Positions 12,401 to 24,254 are shown, counted from the first letter of the stretch. The stretch: DNA of 64,000 bases from Progne subis subis (GCA_022316685.1 JAKJHU010000067.1:930001-994000), one strand, 5' to 3'. Program-made: numbers and translations. Notes: generated from the sequence alone by a model not told the origin.

Positions 12401-13277
12401 TGTGATATTGATATTCACTGTGACATTGACATCCATTGTGTCATTTGGAGCACTTCTTGAGAAATGGCTTGGTAAAGGTGCTCCAAAAGAATGGGAGTAA
12501 AACTGCACTATGCCACATGTAAAATCAGATTAACTGGTACATGGATTTAGGGAATCTTTCATATGCATGAGTCATGGGTTTTATTTCCAGAGTTAAGATG
12601 TAGGAAAGAAATCTCAAAGAAGGAAGCATTTAGCTGTTTGACAATTTTTCTTTTCTTATTTACCTCCTATCAGGAATAACTTCCTCATATGCCAGACACA
12701 TGCCTTCATTTACATATTTTTAAACTTTTTCTTTTTTCCCAAGAAGATCCCTTTTGTTAAGGCTTCATTTTAAACTGATGAGATCAATTTGGGATGATTG
12801 CCACACTTGAAGATTAGCATAGATTGGGCTGCACTTGACAGGGCCTGAGAGCAGTCACAAGTTTCACTGCCCCTGCCCAGTCCCTCTGTAGCTCTTCCCA
12901 TCCTGGTGCAGTACTCTAGGGCACATATAATTCTCCCATGGCAGCCACCCTGGGACAATTTTATAGACTTTTAGGAGCTTTGTGTGTAAATGTGTCATAC
13001 TGTGAATGTGTAATGCCATGGATGTGCATCCAATAAAGAAAAAATGTGTTTGGTTTGCAGATTCAGAGAAGGAAAATTCTGTCCATTCAAACTAAACTTA
13101 GGATGACAACCCTTGTTTCTAGGATCCATCAAAGGCATATTGCCTTTCTCCATCAATTTTTAAAAGCTTTCACATTTTTTTAGAGTAACTGGGAACCTTA
13201 AAGTTTACATAGATTGATCCATGTTAAAGCTGCACAACAGTTTGCTGGTAAAAAGATGCAGACACTGAATAGTGTAT
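7448..13277. other. AT-rich region without identified genes
   Basis: Nearly 6 kb of AT-rich sequence. A 15-bp word AGAATGTGAGAAGAA is repeated at 7671 and 7693. There is a C-rich patch at 8049-8074 (a weak G-quadruplex pattern on the minus strand). A 38-base A run lies at 9389-9426, a T run at about 10457-10470 and a T/G-rich stretch at 11487-11560. Open frames here are short and repeat-derived or unconvincing. Confidence 0.6.
12378..12446. repeat. Short 18-bp tandem repeat
   Basis: About four diverged copies of an 18-bp unit resembling GATATTCACTGTGACATT, recognisable from the recurring TGTG.CATT and TGATATT words. Because 18 is a multiple of three it gives a repetitive open frame, which I do not regard as a gene. 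Confidence 0.65.
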
Positions 13278-13637
13278 TGTTGTAATGCATTAATTGGATT
13301 TATATTGTGTTTCATTGGATTTGTAATGTTTTCCCTTTCCCCTTGGAAACTCTATCACGTTGTTTGTTCGGCTCGGCTGTGCCCATCCCCCACACTGGAA
13401 TGTAACCTAGCTCTGTTCCACTCCCACCTTGTCCCTGATTGGGCAGTGGCTTGTCCCTGCCTCTGCGCCCGTTCCCCCTGGGAAAAAGCCCTGGGACAGG
13501 CGGAGCCTAGCTCTCTCTGGCACCAGCGTCCACAGGGGAAAGGACTCCCGAATAAAGCTGTGATATCCCCCTGGTGAAAGAGCAGGATCTTTCCTTTTGC
13601 CATCAGTGGTCATCTGGTCTCATAAAGAAACACCACA
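13278..13637 (+). mobile_element. Solo LTR, family A copy 2
   Basis: A 360-bp LTR beginning TGTTGTAATGCATTAATTGG and ending CACCACA. The flanks read GTGTAT before and GTGTAG after, a 6-bp duplication with one later mismatch. The element carries the shared 'CCACACTGGAATGTAACC' block near 13391, 'TTGTCCCTGATTGGGCAGTG' near 13430 and AATAAAGCTG near 13551, the polyadenylation signal. No internal region is present. Confidence 0.9.
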
Positions 13638-14094
13638 GTGTAGGATAACATGACAGGAGAAGAAGTTGGCACAAGATATGATATCTCAGATAGCTAATAA
13701 TTCCTGTGTTCAGGTATCTGAAATTCAGAAGTGAAAGTCTGTGACTCACTCATTTCATGTCCTTGTATCAGCTGTCCATAACATTTCCTTTGTACATCTT
13801 CTGTGCACCTCCAAAATTTTGGTAAACTCAATTATTTATACTGAATCAGACCATATATACTTAAAAATCATGGAAACTTGTCTAAATATGCATGAAACAG
13901 AAAGCATTTTTAGTTATGATAGATGCAGTATGCAGTATTGATGCTCCTATTAAGCTTCAAATCCACTCAGAAAATAAAAGCTCTTTCTCAAGTATTTAAG
14001 AACCAGAGATAGTTAATTGAAAATCACTGGAACTCTTATGTTTCACGACTTTTAAAAACTGTCACATCTCAAAATTTTTTTTAATAATAGAAGA
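13638..14094. other. AT-rich unique sequence
   Basis: Short spacer between two LTRs with no recognised repeat or gene. Confidence 0.55.
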
Positions 14095-14700
14095 TGTTGG
14101 AGTCCAGGGCATTCTTTTGGCTGCCCTGGAGGGTCAGAGACCTGGACAGGGGGGTCTGGGACCCTGGCCCAGAGCCCAGAGGGACACTGGCTTTGATCTC
14201 AGTCCATGGGAAAGGCTTCCTGCACTGCGGGAAGGATTGCAAGCCACAGGAGTGTGAAAGATAGTAGTTTAGCTTATCACAGGGTGAGAAAACAGTAGGT
14301 TTAGGTTTTTAGTATTGAAGTGAATGGGGGCAAGATAGAAGATTTGGGGCGTTGTCTCCTGCTTCTTCTTTCTTCTTCCTTCACTCCATTTTCTACAGTG
14401 ATGGTGGCACAAAGTAGTTTAAAGAGATTGGGTCAATGTAGATATGACCTTTTTAGTATAAGTGATCAGTATTGGCAAATAATGATAAATAAAGAACACG
14501 TAACAATTAGTATAAAAAATAGTGACAGCCCAGTCCGGGAGGAGTCGAGGAGTCAGTCACCAGATGCCCGAGCAGCTGCACAGACTTTTGTTGGGCACTG
14601 AGAAAATTGTAAAATAAGAAACAATAAACGAAGCATGCAACCTTGAAAAATCAGAACCTGAAGACTCCGCTTCTTTCTTGCGTCTGGCTCAAGGTTTTGC
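14095..14700 (+). mobile_element. LTR, family C
   Basis: This GC-richer block begins TGTTGGAGTCCAGGGC and resembles songbird ERVK-type LTRs that I recognise by their opening. Near the 3' end lies AATAAACGAAGC (polyadenylation signal near 14623), followed by 'GACTCCGCTTCTTTCTTGCG' near 14663, a typical U5 texture. The 5' flank is AGAAGA; the sequence after TTTTGC is AGAAGG, which may be the other target-site copy with one mismatch, although the terminal CA is then imperfect. A T/C-rich part at 14355-14395 and an earlier AATAAA near 14489 lie in U3. No retroviral open frame follows. Confidence 0.7.
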
Positions 14701-14851
14701 AGAAGGCAAAAAGACTCTAAAGCTACCTGAATCTCAGAACCAAAAACCGAGAAGAAGATGGATTAGAACTGGCCCTAAAGTTCATAGAAAAAATGCACTG
14801 GGTGTGAAGAGCCAGTTGACTATGCCCATGATATTTTTGTTGCTAGGGGGG

Positions 14852-14893
14852 AAAAACAAAACAAAACAAAACAAAACAAAACAAAACAAAACA
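14852..14893. repeat. (AAAAC)n microsatellite
   Basis: Eight pure copies of the pentanucleotide. Similar arrays occur at 30585 and 55856, and the complementary (GTTTT)n at 18768. Confidence 0.95.
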
Positions 14894-17156
14894 CTAAACT
14901 TTAACAAATGCATCAGACAATCCTGGATAAAGAAGTGGTTTGAAATTTGAAAAAAATATATGCTTCTTTATTTCTTGTACATAAATAGTCCATTGATTAA
15001 CCTACCCTCTGGAATTTGTGTTGAAATATCATATTCTGAACAAGTATTAGTGAATATGCCCAGACCATGAAGTGTGAACTCATAAATGTGAACAATTGTA
15101 CTTAAAGTAATTTCTTGTTCTCCTAAACCATGTTCATGCTTTGAGCACAGTTAGATAACATTACTATTCATAATAAAATACTCAATATCACTTACTTCAC
15201 TACTTTTCCTGCCCTAAGAATTACTTGCTCCAAAGATCAAACATCAAATTCTAATGACATGGTTAACAACAAATTTGAATATTAAGGTATTCAGGCTCAA
15301 GCATTATATCAAATAGGAAAGTAAACTTCAGAGCCAGCAGGAACAATACCTGACTATTGTTTTCTTTTAATTGAAACTATGAGAATTTCAGCTTAAGAAC
15401 CCCAAAGGACACAGTGTACCATAGCTCAAAATGGAAGTGTTTCAAAAGTCCTACACAATATTAGTTTTAACTGTATGATCTAATACTAGCTTTAGTCCTG
15501 CTGAAAATTCTGAGACAAAGTTCATAAAGTATTGCTGTATGCATGCATTTTGATGATGTTGCACTGTGCTGTGTGTCTGGAGAATACTGGGCTGCATCTT
15601 GACACCAGCAAGGATTGTGTTTTCACAATATTGTGTTTTCAAACACCCTTTTGCTCACACAACACTTTACAGAGGAAAATCTTAGACTCAGTTATCTTAG
15701 ATGCCCTCCAATATCTGTCTCCATCAAACCTGCCCAAAAAGCAAAGTTGTTTTTCCTCTTAGGTAATTTAATATAATACTTAAGTAATCTACATGCACAC
15801 ATTAACCTGTGAGCTATGCTGCCATTACTGTGTGTGAGGATCCAGAAATTTGTCTACTTGCCACTTGTGTGTGTTTAGTGCGTGATGAGATCTTTAACAT
15901 TGATCTCTAACAAAGTATCTATGTGGAGCTAGCAGAAGCAACAAAGGACCTGCATGGGAGACCTGTGTAGTCCTGTCCTGGCACTTGATATCTAACCTGA
16001 CATGAAAAAGCATTCAAAGGGATTGTGCACCTATTTTGAAAAAATGAATCAAATCTGTATCAAAGTGGAATTGAGGAAGTCTAAAGAATTGGTTCAGCCT
16101 TTAAGAGACTTGTAAATTTAGTCAGCTGAACAGCTTTTTAGCCTGCATAGGCTTAGGTACATTTACCCCAAATATAGGCTCCTGGAGCCCGTTATGATAT
16201 GCTGGGATATCCACGATACACACACAAGAGTGACAGATAGAATATAAAGCTGACCTGTGTCCCCCTGAGTGGCAGCTGGAATATTCTGAAAATGGCATGA
16301 GATTAACACATTTAAGCAAATTGTTTGAGCCTCAGTCAGTGTATTGACAATAAATTTTATCAGTTTACCTGGCGCCTACTGCAAATTTACTTGCTCTCAA
16401 ATATACAAGCCATCTTACTGGTATGGTAGTTAGACCCCAATGCTTTCAGAAGGTCTTTATAGTTCTGAAACAGAAACTATAGGACAGACAAAAAAAAAAA
16501 ATACCCAGCACCAAGAATGGTATTAGTATTCTGTATTTAGGCAGCTGAACTAAATCCTGCATAAAGTGGGTGAATCTGAATTCTACCTCCATGTACAATG
16601 AGGAAGTATACAGAAAAGACTGGAAGGAGAATGACCCAAGTGAATACTGTATTGATTGGGTTTTTGCTAATATATATGAATATTATGTACTGTAAGCTTT
16701 ATGTAACAAGGATAAACTGTGCTTCATGTTAACAATATAAGGAAAGAAGCATAAAAGGTAAAATAATTCTTATCAACCAACCTATTTGAAAGTCTACATA
16801 ATAGCATGATTTAAGTAACCCTTTTGTTTGTTTGTTTTCTTTTTCTCATAATACCTCACAGCAATAACAAATCATTTTTTCACTTGCTTTACTATGCAAT
16901 AAAATGGTAAAATCTCCAAGATTTTTCTGAAATTATACCACTAACAGGGATATCAGCTGTGGTTTACAAGACCATAAATCTTCCATCTGCTACGTATACA
17001 AGTGCCTCTGCCTTCACACTTCTGCTAAAGATGATTCCAAACTCACTTCTTAGAACACTAAAATGATGTCTTGGATAACCTGGAAGAAGAAGAAAAAAAA
17101 AATTCTTTACCGAGAAATGTTGTTGAAAGCTAATAACTGATTTTTTGTGCCTTCAG
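14894..17156. other. AT-rich region, nothing firm
   Basis: Unique AT-rich sequence. A segment at 16090-16320 is somewhat GC-richer, with a TATAAAG word at 16243, but I cannot assign it to any family or gene. Confidence 0.5.
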
Positions 17157-17195
17157 GAGACCACTGCTGGAAATCAAGGAACATGTGAAGTAAAG
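17157..17195 (+). other. Candidate microexon (weak)
   Basis: A 39-nt segment is bounded by splice-like signals. Upstream are a branch-point-like TAATAACTGAT at 17131-17141, a T-rich tract and CTTCAG ending at 17156. Downstream the sequence is AAG|GTAAAA at 17193-17201. Only one reading frame is open through it, giving 13 codons; the other two contain stops. Its length is a multiple of three, as expected for a cassette microexon. I do not recognise the peptide. Such combinations do arise by chance in 64 kb, so this is a hypothesis. Confidence 0.15.
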
Positions 17196-18726
17196 GTAAA
17201 ACATTCTAGTTCTATATTTAAATCAATCAATATTGTAATGCTGCCACTTATAACTCACCGTGTTTAAGTCTGCAACAATTTTGCAATAAAATTAAATGAA
17301 TAACTATAGTTTTAAAGCATTTTTATGTACACCCAGAACCACAGAAGAATCAGTACTTAACCAAACTGAAATTGAATTTAGTCACCTAAAAGCAACATTC
17401 TGGAGAACTTGTCCCAGTCCTATTGCTTAATCCAATGTTTGTCCATTTCTCTTTCTACCTGTGTAGTGCTTATTGATTTCAGTTGTGTTTTTACTTGTTT
17501 CTTAAAATTTTACACCCTTCAATTTTCTCATGTATCTGTAACAAAGATTTTGTATTTTTACCTTAAATACCCACATCATTTTGTGGTTTTATCTGTTTTC
17601 TTCTTCAAAGTGTATCTTCAGATTTATTGCAATCTCATCAGATTTGGAAATAATCTAGATTGCAACTGGAAGTTATGATACAATAATGGGATATTGATAA
17701 AAAGTCCATAAAACATAACTTTTAATTTATATTCTTGCTATCTGGTTGGAATTCTTACCATCATTTCTCCCCACCAAATAATTTGGAAATGTTCCTAATC
17801 TATGTTTATCAAGCTCATTGTTTTCTTATAGTTGCTGCCATCAAGTTTACAAACAGTAGAATAGTATCCTACTTCCATGGTTAGAAATTATAATCAAATA
17901 GCTTTGACTTGCAAGTGTATTTTTAATTGAAAGAAAAGGAAACAACAACAACAACAACAAACAAATAACAACAACAAAACAGGATAATAGATTTTACTTG
18001 GAAAAAATAGTAAAAAAAAGGATCAGATTTTTAAGGTACTGTGCTTAAATAATTCATCAAAAATAAATTGGAGGTGATGGGTGACATAAAAAAGAACCAT
18101 GATGGTTCATTAGTCTTGATGGTATATCACACAATGAAAGAATGACAAGATATTCAATAATTCTGAAAGAAAATATAAAAATTCTGAAAGAAAATATTTT
18201 AAACATAAACTCTATATTTTGAAGTAGGTGTGTTTAGATGGAATTGAAGAGCAAAAGGAAGCATAGCTTAGCTTGTTGTGTTATATATATATGTGTGTGT
18301 GTATATCTGATGTGTTTCTAAATTAACGTCTCTGAGGCTGTTTGAAAGTAGTAATCTTCTAAAGAAGTATGCAGAAGTAGGTTTTAATTTAATTGACTGT
18401 TCAGAGAATTGAGTGAAGCTCAAAGTTAACAGCAAATGGAAGTCAGAGAAAACTCTACTTGCATATTATTCCAGCATATTATTCCTGTGCTTTTTAGATT
18501 ATATTGTGTGAAGCATAATTTGCACTGAATATTTTCACTGTTTAAGCTTGCACTAAATAATTTTTGAGGAACTGGAATTATTTTGTGTATGAAATTTCCT
18601 ACATTGGCATGTAGTTCAGAGAGATGCCATATTCTCTCTAGAATCTGATGTACCTGTCAGTCCCAGCCCAGTACTTAAGTTAGATATCTTAGTTTGAAGG
18701 ATGATTCCTGCAACATTCCCTGCCCT
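17196..18726. other. AT-rich region with small repeats
   Basis: An AAC-rich stretch lies at 17942-17980. Two tandem 21-bp copies of ATTCTGAAAGAAAATATAAAA-type sequence start at 18160 and 18181, and a short TA/TG dinucleotide run is at 18280-18306. No gene is seen. Confidence 0.6.
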
Positions 18727-18796
18727 TTTTTTTTTTTTTTTTTTGTTGTTGTTGTTGTTGTTGTTGTTTTGTTTTGTTTTGTTTTGTTTTGTTTTC
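18727..18796. repeat. Compound T-run, (GTT)n, (GTTTT)n
   Basis: About 18 T are followed by eight GTT units and then six GTTTT units, a compound microsatellite in which the unit lengthens by added T. Confidence 0.95.
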
Positions 18797-20755
18797 CACC
18801 AACTTTGTTCAAAATTTGAACAGGGTCCAAATACATTCTGGTTTACTTGGTTTTGGCTTGTTCTGTTGGTTGCCTGTTCAGCTAAAGGGAATTTGTGCTT
18901 CTGCCCACAAGCTGTTGCTTTGTCCTGTGTTAATCCTGTCATTTGCCTGTAGAACATTACGCCATAATGTGGTGTATGAAGTCTCAGTAACCATTATAGG
19001 CAACTGTAGCACAGAAATCAAACTTGAGAATTTAATTGGTTTTTAATAGCTTAAAATTTGAGGAATCTCATCAATTGAAGATCAGGTACTACAAGGCACT
19101 CACACAAAGTCTAGTTTGCATATATAAAAAAAAAAAAATCACGTGCAAACACCACATGTAATTTTAGCATAAGTAAGTAATACAGGTACACATGAGAAAT
19201 AAAAATAAAATTTAAAGATATAAAAATATGTTGATTTTTGTTATCAGAGTTGTTTATGTAAAATAACCTGAAATTCTTGAGCCGAAATTCAGATGGAAAG
19301 ACAATTCAGTTTGTCTCCCTAGAATATTGGAACAAATAATATCAGACATAGTAAAATGACAAACAGAAGATAATACCGTAAGCTTTAGAGTTCTTCTGCT
19401 TTACAGAGATTTTAGACAAATTCTTCAGGTTTGAGCCTTTGTATGTTTCTTCTGTATCTCCTAAATATTTTACTGTAATACAGAAATTTTAATAATGTCA
19501 TTTTATACTACCCATCTATGGGACAGCCTTTCTGAAAGTGAAATAAATATATGCTTTTGAGTATTGAGTATCCATGGAAGCATATAATGACTAGAATTAT
19601 TAGGATGTCCTTTAGTATGCTGGAAAAATAGTGAGATGGTTTCTAGGTCTTCTTTTTTAAGTAATTAGGTCCTCTGCAATTTGTACGGAAGCATATATGA
19701 GCTTTGTGAGTAATGCTTTATTTTAATTTCATTTCAGTGGATAATTCTATTCACATTCATAAACTGTAAATAAAACTGGCTGTGATTGTAATTGAAAAAT
19801 AAGTGCTTCAATATCTACAATTTCAATACATTTGATGTCCTACAAAAATAACAATTTATTTCTGAGCTCCTGTTTTACACAGGACATTGTGACAAGTCCA
19901 ATAATGTATGACTTTTCCTTTGTTATCAAAGAAAATGTCATGTTTTGCTTTCAATCTCAGAGTAATAATCTTATATCTGAGTTCAGGGACTGCATTTTCA
20001 AACCTTCATATTTTAGTGTGAACTACTGGCAAGCTGATATATGAAAAATATGAAAAAGTCTATCAACAAAAATTGTATCCAAAAGACCTTTAAAAGTAAC
20101 CCCAAACAGTAACTTATTGTAAGCTTATGATACTGGAACTGCTCACAGATATCTCCTAAAAGACGTCTGTAGATTTCACATACATTTCATAACAGACTAA
20201 GTAATGCAGGCTAACCCAATTTTTGCAGTATTGCACTTGTCAAGGAACCCAGATGATCTGTGCAATCATATGGATTTATGACCCAAGAAAAGCAGAAATT
20301 CCGTGAAGGGATCACAATAGACAGGAATACTGAAAGAAACACCAGTTCCACACAGAAAATAAGAGTCAGTTTCTGATAAGTACTTTCATTTCAGATATGT
20401 TCATACTTCCAGAACTATTTTCTTTATAGTGATCTTCTTGTGTTCCTGAAATAGTTATAAAATAGATGTTGTTTTCCCATTAAACAACAAGTTCAACCTA
20501 ACGGGAGAATGGAGTTCATTTTTACTCCTGGGAGTTTGCTTGCTTAAGGAGATTGTTGGAGTTTGCTTCAGTTCACCACACAGTGCAAATTCACTGGCTA
20601 AATGCCAGATCAAAGAACTACAATACTGTTCAAAGTGCTATGAGCTACAATATGATTTCCAGAGGCATGAAAGGAAATGGTAGGGAAAAGCAAAGAAGTA
20701 AAAGATGGACAGATTGCTTAAGGTTGCAGTATAGTAGCAAAGCCCGCTGATATAC
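18797..20755. other. AT-rich region, nothing identified
   Basis: No recognised repeats and no convincing coding sequence. A short A run occurs near 19126-19137. Confidence 0.55.
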
Positions 20756-21081
20756 AGAAAAAAAAAAAACAAAAACAAAAACAAAAACCCAAACAACAAA
20801 ACCACAGTATAACTCTCTGGTAAGTTGGTATTTTTTTGTTTGTTTGTGGGTTTGGTGGGGTTTTTTTGGTGGTTTTTTTTTTTTTTTTTTTTGTTTGTTT
20901 GTTTGTTTTTGTTTTGTTTTGTTTTTGTGGTTTTTTTGTTTGGTTTGGTTTGGGTTTTTTTGTGTGTGTGTGTGTGTTGTTTGTTTGTTTGTTTGTTTTG
21001 GTTTTTTTGTTTGTGGGTTGTTTTTTTTTTTTTTCATTCCAGTGGGGGGGAATATATCCCCTCCCCCCAAAAAAAAAAAAA
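20756..21081. repeat. Facing A/C-rich and T/G-rich tracts
   Basis: An A/C-rich tract (about 20758-20808, AAAAAC units) is separated by 20-odd bases from a 200-bp T/G-rich tract (20829-21035, GTTT, GTTTT and TG units). A short G run and a C-plus-A run follow near 21045-21081. The first tract is broadly complementary to the second, so the pair could fold back. The several overlapping open frames here are low-complexity artefacts. Confidence 0.9.
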
Positions 21082-22357
21082 TCCAAGTATATGATAAAGA
21101 AGCATTATCAGTAATGGACAGACAAGATTAGGAAGTATCTGGCAGATTGGACTACTTGGTAAAAAATATATTCTCTAAATGAATTTCAGAGAACCCAGGA
21201 AAAAGTCCTGGCAAGGTGATGGCTGTAACAACCCAGTTGCAGAATATTTTTGATTCAGTAATAAAGGAACTTGTCTGTGGGCATTTTAAGACAGCAAAAT
21301 ATATATTTCACATCAAGTTCCAGTCTAAAGTTAAAGTATTTAGCTTGTGCTATTTTTATTGGTACACTTTTTCCAGTAGGAAAAATGCAGTCATTTGTAG
21401 GTGTGATGTGTAGAACTGTTCTCTAATGCTCAGCATCTATTTTTAAGGTGGCTATTTTATTCTAAGCTCTTCAGTGTTACATGGCTGGATTCAGATGAGA
21501 GTTTCAGCTTGCAGGATTGTTTTTCTTTCTTACTTATTAAAAGGAAAATAAAAGGTCTAAATGTATGGTTACATGTTATGTAACCAGACATTTAGTTCAA
21601 ACAAGTTTTATTTTATTGGTTTTAATACTTAAAATACAAAAATTCCTTGTGGAATGCAAGGGAATATCCATGCACTAGAAAGATGGCAGAAAAGTGTTAC
21701 TGTTTAAGAGTGGTGACCCCATGATGCTGATGATGGCTTAACCAATGACAGCTTTTCTTGCCCAAAATATTTCACATTCTTTCACCTAGAAGAATATATT
21801 GAGAAACTCTGGGCTATAGAATAGTGAGACAACTGACATCTTGTGGCTTTTCATAGTCTGATAAAAATTTCACTTCCTCTGCAGTATTACCCTCATGCTT
21901 TAGCCATAGCAGCAACTTGGAGTCTAACCATATTTTCCCTGGATGCTAGTGTGGAATCTCCTAGTGAAACTTACATCCACTATTACTTTCTGGGGTGTTG
22001 GGGGTGGAATATTCTCCAAATCCTCATAAACAATTAAAATTAAAAAATGTTCAGTATAAAAGAAAAAATCACATGGGAATAAACTATGTACTCAGACAAA
22101 AGAAGAAAATTATTTTCTAGCTTGCAGGTATATTGAAACAGAAACTTAATAATTGCAAATAAAACAGAAAATTAGGAACTCTAAGTAATGCAGGAACTAC
22201 AAATAAAATTGATGCATAATTGAGTTTTGTCCCATCGGGAGACATTCACATCAGAATTCATAGATGAAATACTTGCTTTAAAATTATGACAATTATGTCA
22301 GCTAGTGTGTCAACTACTAAATTTGAGAATGAAAACCAGAAAATATGAAGAAGGAAA
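21082..22357. other. AT-rich region, nothing identified
   Basis: Unique AT-rich sequence without recognised elements. Confidence 0.55.
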
Positions 22358-22569
22358 ATGAAAGAAAAGAAAAGAAAAGAAAGGAAAAGAAAAGAAAAGA
22401 AAAGAAAAGAAAAGAAAAGAAAAGAAAAGAAAAGAAAAGAAAAGAAAAGAAAAGAAAAGAAAAGAAAAGAAAGGAAAAGAAAGGAAAAGAAAGGAAAAGA
22501 AAAGAAAAGAAAAGAAAAGAAAAGAAAAGAAAAGAAAAGAAAAGAAAAGAAAAGAAAAGAAAAGAAAAG

Positions 22570-22601
<32 letters not shown>

Positions 22602-22610
22602 GAAAAGAAA
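22358..22610. repeat. (AAAAG)n microsatellite, ~50 copies
   Basis: A purine-only array of about 250 bp made of AAAAG units. AAAGG variant units occur near 22381 and at 22471-22495, and decayed units (AAAAAG) near 22588-22600. The 3' end runs into unique sequence at about 22611. The lysine/arginine/glutamate open frames across it have no coding meaning. Confidence 0.97.
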
Positions 22611-23056
22611 ATTAATGAAGCTTGTTTATTGACACTTCTCTACTTGCAACACGTTTCTGAGATGCCAGCAATATTACCTGTTCAAAATGATTTGTGTTTC
22701 AAATTATGGCTATGTTTCAGGATGAATAAAGACACTATAATCCTGTATTAGGCAGTCCATCACAGTTAATTTCCACTTGCTTATATTATGTAAAAACAAG
22801 TATGGTGTGCAAGGACTACAGAAGACCTCCTGCCACTGGCCATAAAAACAAACTTGAAGAAGCTGTGACACTGGAAGAATGATATTTGGTGATACTGCTA
22901 AATTAAAGAGGATCAAAGAATGGTGTCTCTGAATACAAGTAGCATCCCCAGTGTCATCTCTCTTTACAGTTGAGTCATTCTAGAAAAAAAAAATAAACAA
23001 CCTAAAACAATAAAAACAAGCCTGAAATAATAAAAAAAAATCAGGAAATATATTAA
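22611..23056. other. AT-rich unique sequence
   Basis: Spacer between the microsatellite and the LTR, with nothing recognised. Confidence 0.55.
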
Positions 23057-23741
23057 TGACTCTCCTGGGTGTAGTTGGCAATATTTTGCCAGCAGGGAAT
23101 GTAGGTATGGATTCTGTGAAGAGAGGCTGGGACTGCCCTGCATGCTGTAGGGCATGGCTAAGCCCATAAGCCCAGGTGGTAGCATCTTGGTGATAACACA
23201 TTTAAGAAAGACAGGCAATGAGAAGTGAAAAATGAGAAGTGTCTGCAGTCTTGCAGACCGCAAGGTGATGAAAGAAGGTGGAGGGGGAGAAGGGGAGGGA
23301 ACAGATGCTCCAGAGAGCAAGGCAGTGATTCCCTTGCAGCCCATGAAGAAGCAGATATCCCCACTGTAGTCCATGGGTGACCTCACAGTGCAGCAGATAA
23401 ACAGATCTCGAAAGAAGCTGTAGCCTGTAGGCTAGACATGCTGGAGCAGAGCAAAAGTATTCAGAGCAAGAAAAGCAGAGAGAACCTGCTACCCACAGCC
23501 CCCCACTCCCTGTCTCTTCTGTGCCACTCAGAAGGAGGAGGTAGAGGACTCAGTAATAAAGGACTGAATCAACCTGGGGGAAGAATGTGTGTGTGGGAGA
23601 AGATTTGTTGTTGTTTTGTTTTTGTTTTTGTTTTTGTTTTTTAAATTTTTGTTTCACCATTCTACTCTGTTTAAAATAATAATAAATGAAATTATTATTC
23701 CTTGAGTTGAATCCTATTAGGGCAACTGGCAAGTCATGTCC
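23057..23741 (+). mobile_element. ERVL-type avian LTR, 5' part (split)
   Basis: Recognised by a chain of signature blocks of a common avian ERVL-like LTR: 'GCTGGGACTGCCCTGCATGC' near 23128, 'GATAACACATTTAAGA' near 23192, 'GATGCTCCAGAGAGCAAGGC' near 23306, 'CAGCCCATGAAGAAGCAGA' near 23337, 'ACATGCTGGAGCAG' near 23436 and 'GGAGGAGGTAGAGGA' near 23534. A (GTTTTT)n stretch at 23610-23642 and 'TAATAAATGAAATTATTATT' near 23679 follow. Homology breaks off at GTCC (23738-23741), where a second LTR is inserted, and resumes at 24129. Divergence is high. The exact 5' end is uncertain by some tens of bases. Confidence 0.72.
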
Positions 23742-24128
23742 TGTTACCCTGGTTTTTCTGAGCTTTCTTATTAGCCTTCTTGTAATTCATAATGGAGTCA
23801 GATCTTTTGGTTACTGTACAATATTAGGAGCAGTTTTCTACCTTTCCCATAGATGTAACATAAACAAACCCTTTGTTTCTCATTCTTTGTCCTTTGTTTG
23901 CATATTTCTAACCTGAAAAACAACTGTAACTGACAGTGGGTCTGGCCACTGAGGCTGAGGGGTGGAAACCCAAAAAGCCAATCTTCTGCCAGATCCAAAA
24001 ATGTATAAAAAAGTAAAGAATAAACAAAGAGGGGTCTTCCTTCTCTCTCTGCTCTCTCAGGAGTAGCTGGAAGAACCTCTGCTTGCAAATACTTATCTGC
24101 GTGTGACTGCTTGTGTGTCTCAGCGACA
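23742..24128 (+). mobile_element. LTR family D, nested insertion
   Basis: A 387-bp element beginning TGTTACCCTGG and ending CAGCGACA, inserted inside the ERVL-type LTR. The flanking target bases read TGTCC before and CGTCC after, a 5-bp duplication with one mismatch. A TATAAA box at 24004-24009 and AATAAA at 24019-24024 lie close together, followed by a CT-rich stretch near 24040-24058. This layout suits a short-R LTR (inference). Host LTR homology continues on both sides, so the ends are well supported. No coding sequence is attached. Confidence 0.8.
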
Positions 24129-24254
24129 TCGTCCTTTCTTTATTTCAACTCATCAGACTTTTCAGCTTATCTTCTCCCCTTGTAATATTGTGGAAAAGAG
24201 AGGAAGAGAGCAGCTGAGTAAGGGTGAGGTAGGTGGTCAAGATCACTCCACCAT
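24129..24254 (+). mobile_element. ERVL-type LTR, 3' part (continuation)
   Basis: Resumes the LTR that begins at 23057, with 'CTTTATTTCAACTCATCAGA' near 24138 (matching the family's CTTATCTCAACCCA..AG R-region block), then 'TATCTTCTCCCC' near 24169, 'AGCAGCTGAGTAAGG' near 24209 and an end resembling CCACCA near 24249. Removing the 387-bp insertion joins the two halves in family order. Confidence 0.72.

Noticed and set aside
12318..12500. 60-codon hydrophobic open frame
   Set aside because: Its hydrophobic core is the translation of the diverged 18-bp tandem repeat. There is no other coding support.
20645..21131. Several overlapping open frames of 90-140 codons
   Set aside because: They come from T/G- and A/C-rich low-complexity sequence in many frames at once.
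22345..22632. Lysine-rich protein over the AAAAG array
   Set aside because: It is the translation of a microsatellite, open in more than one frame.
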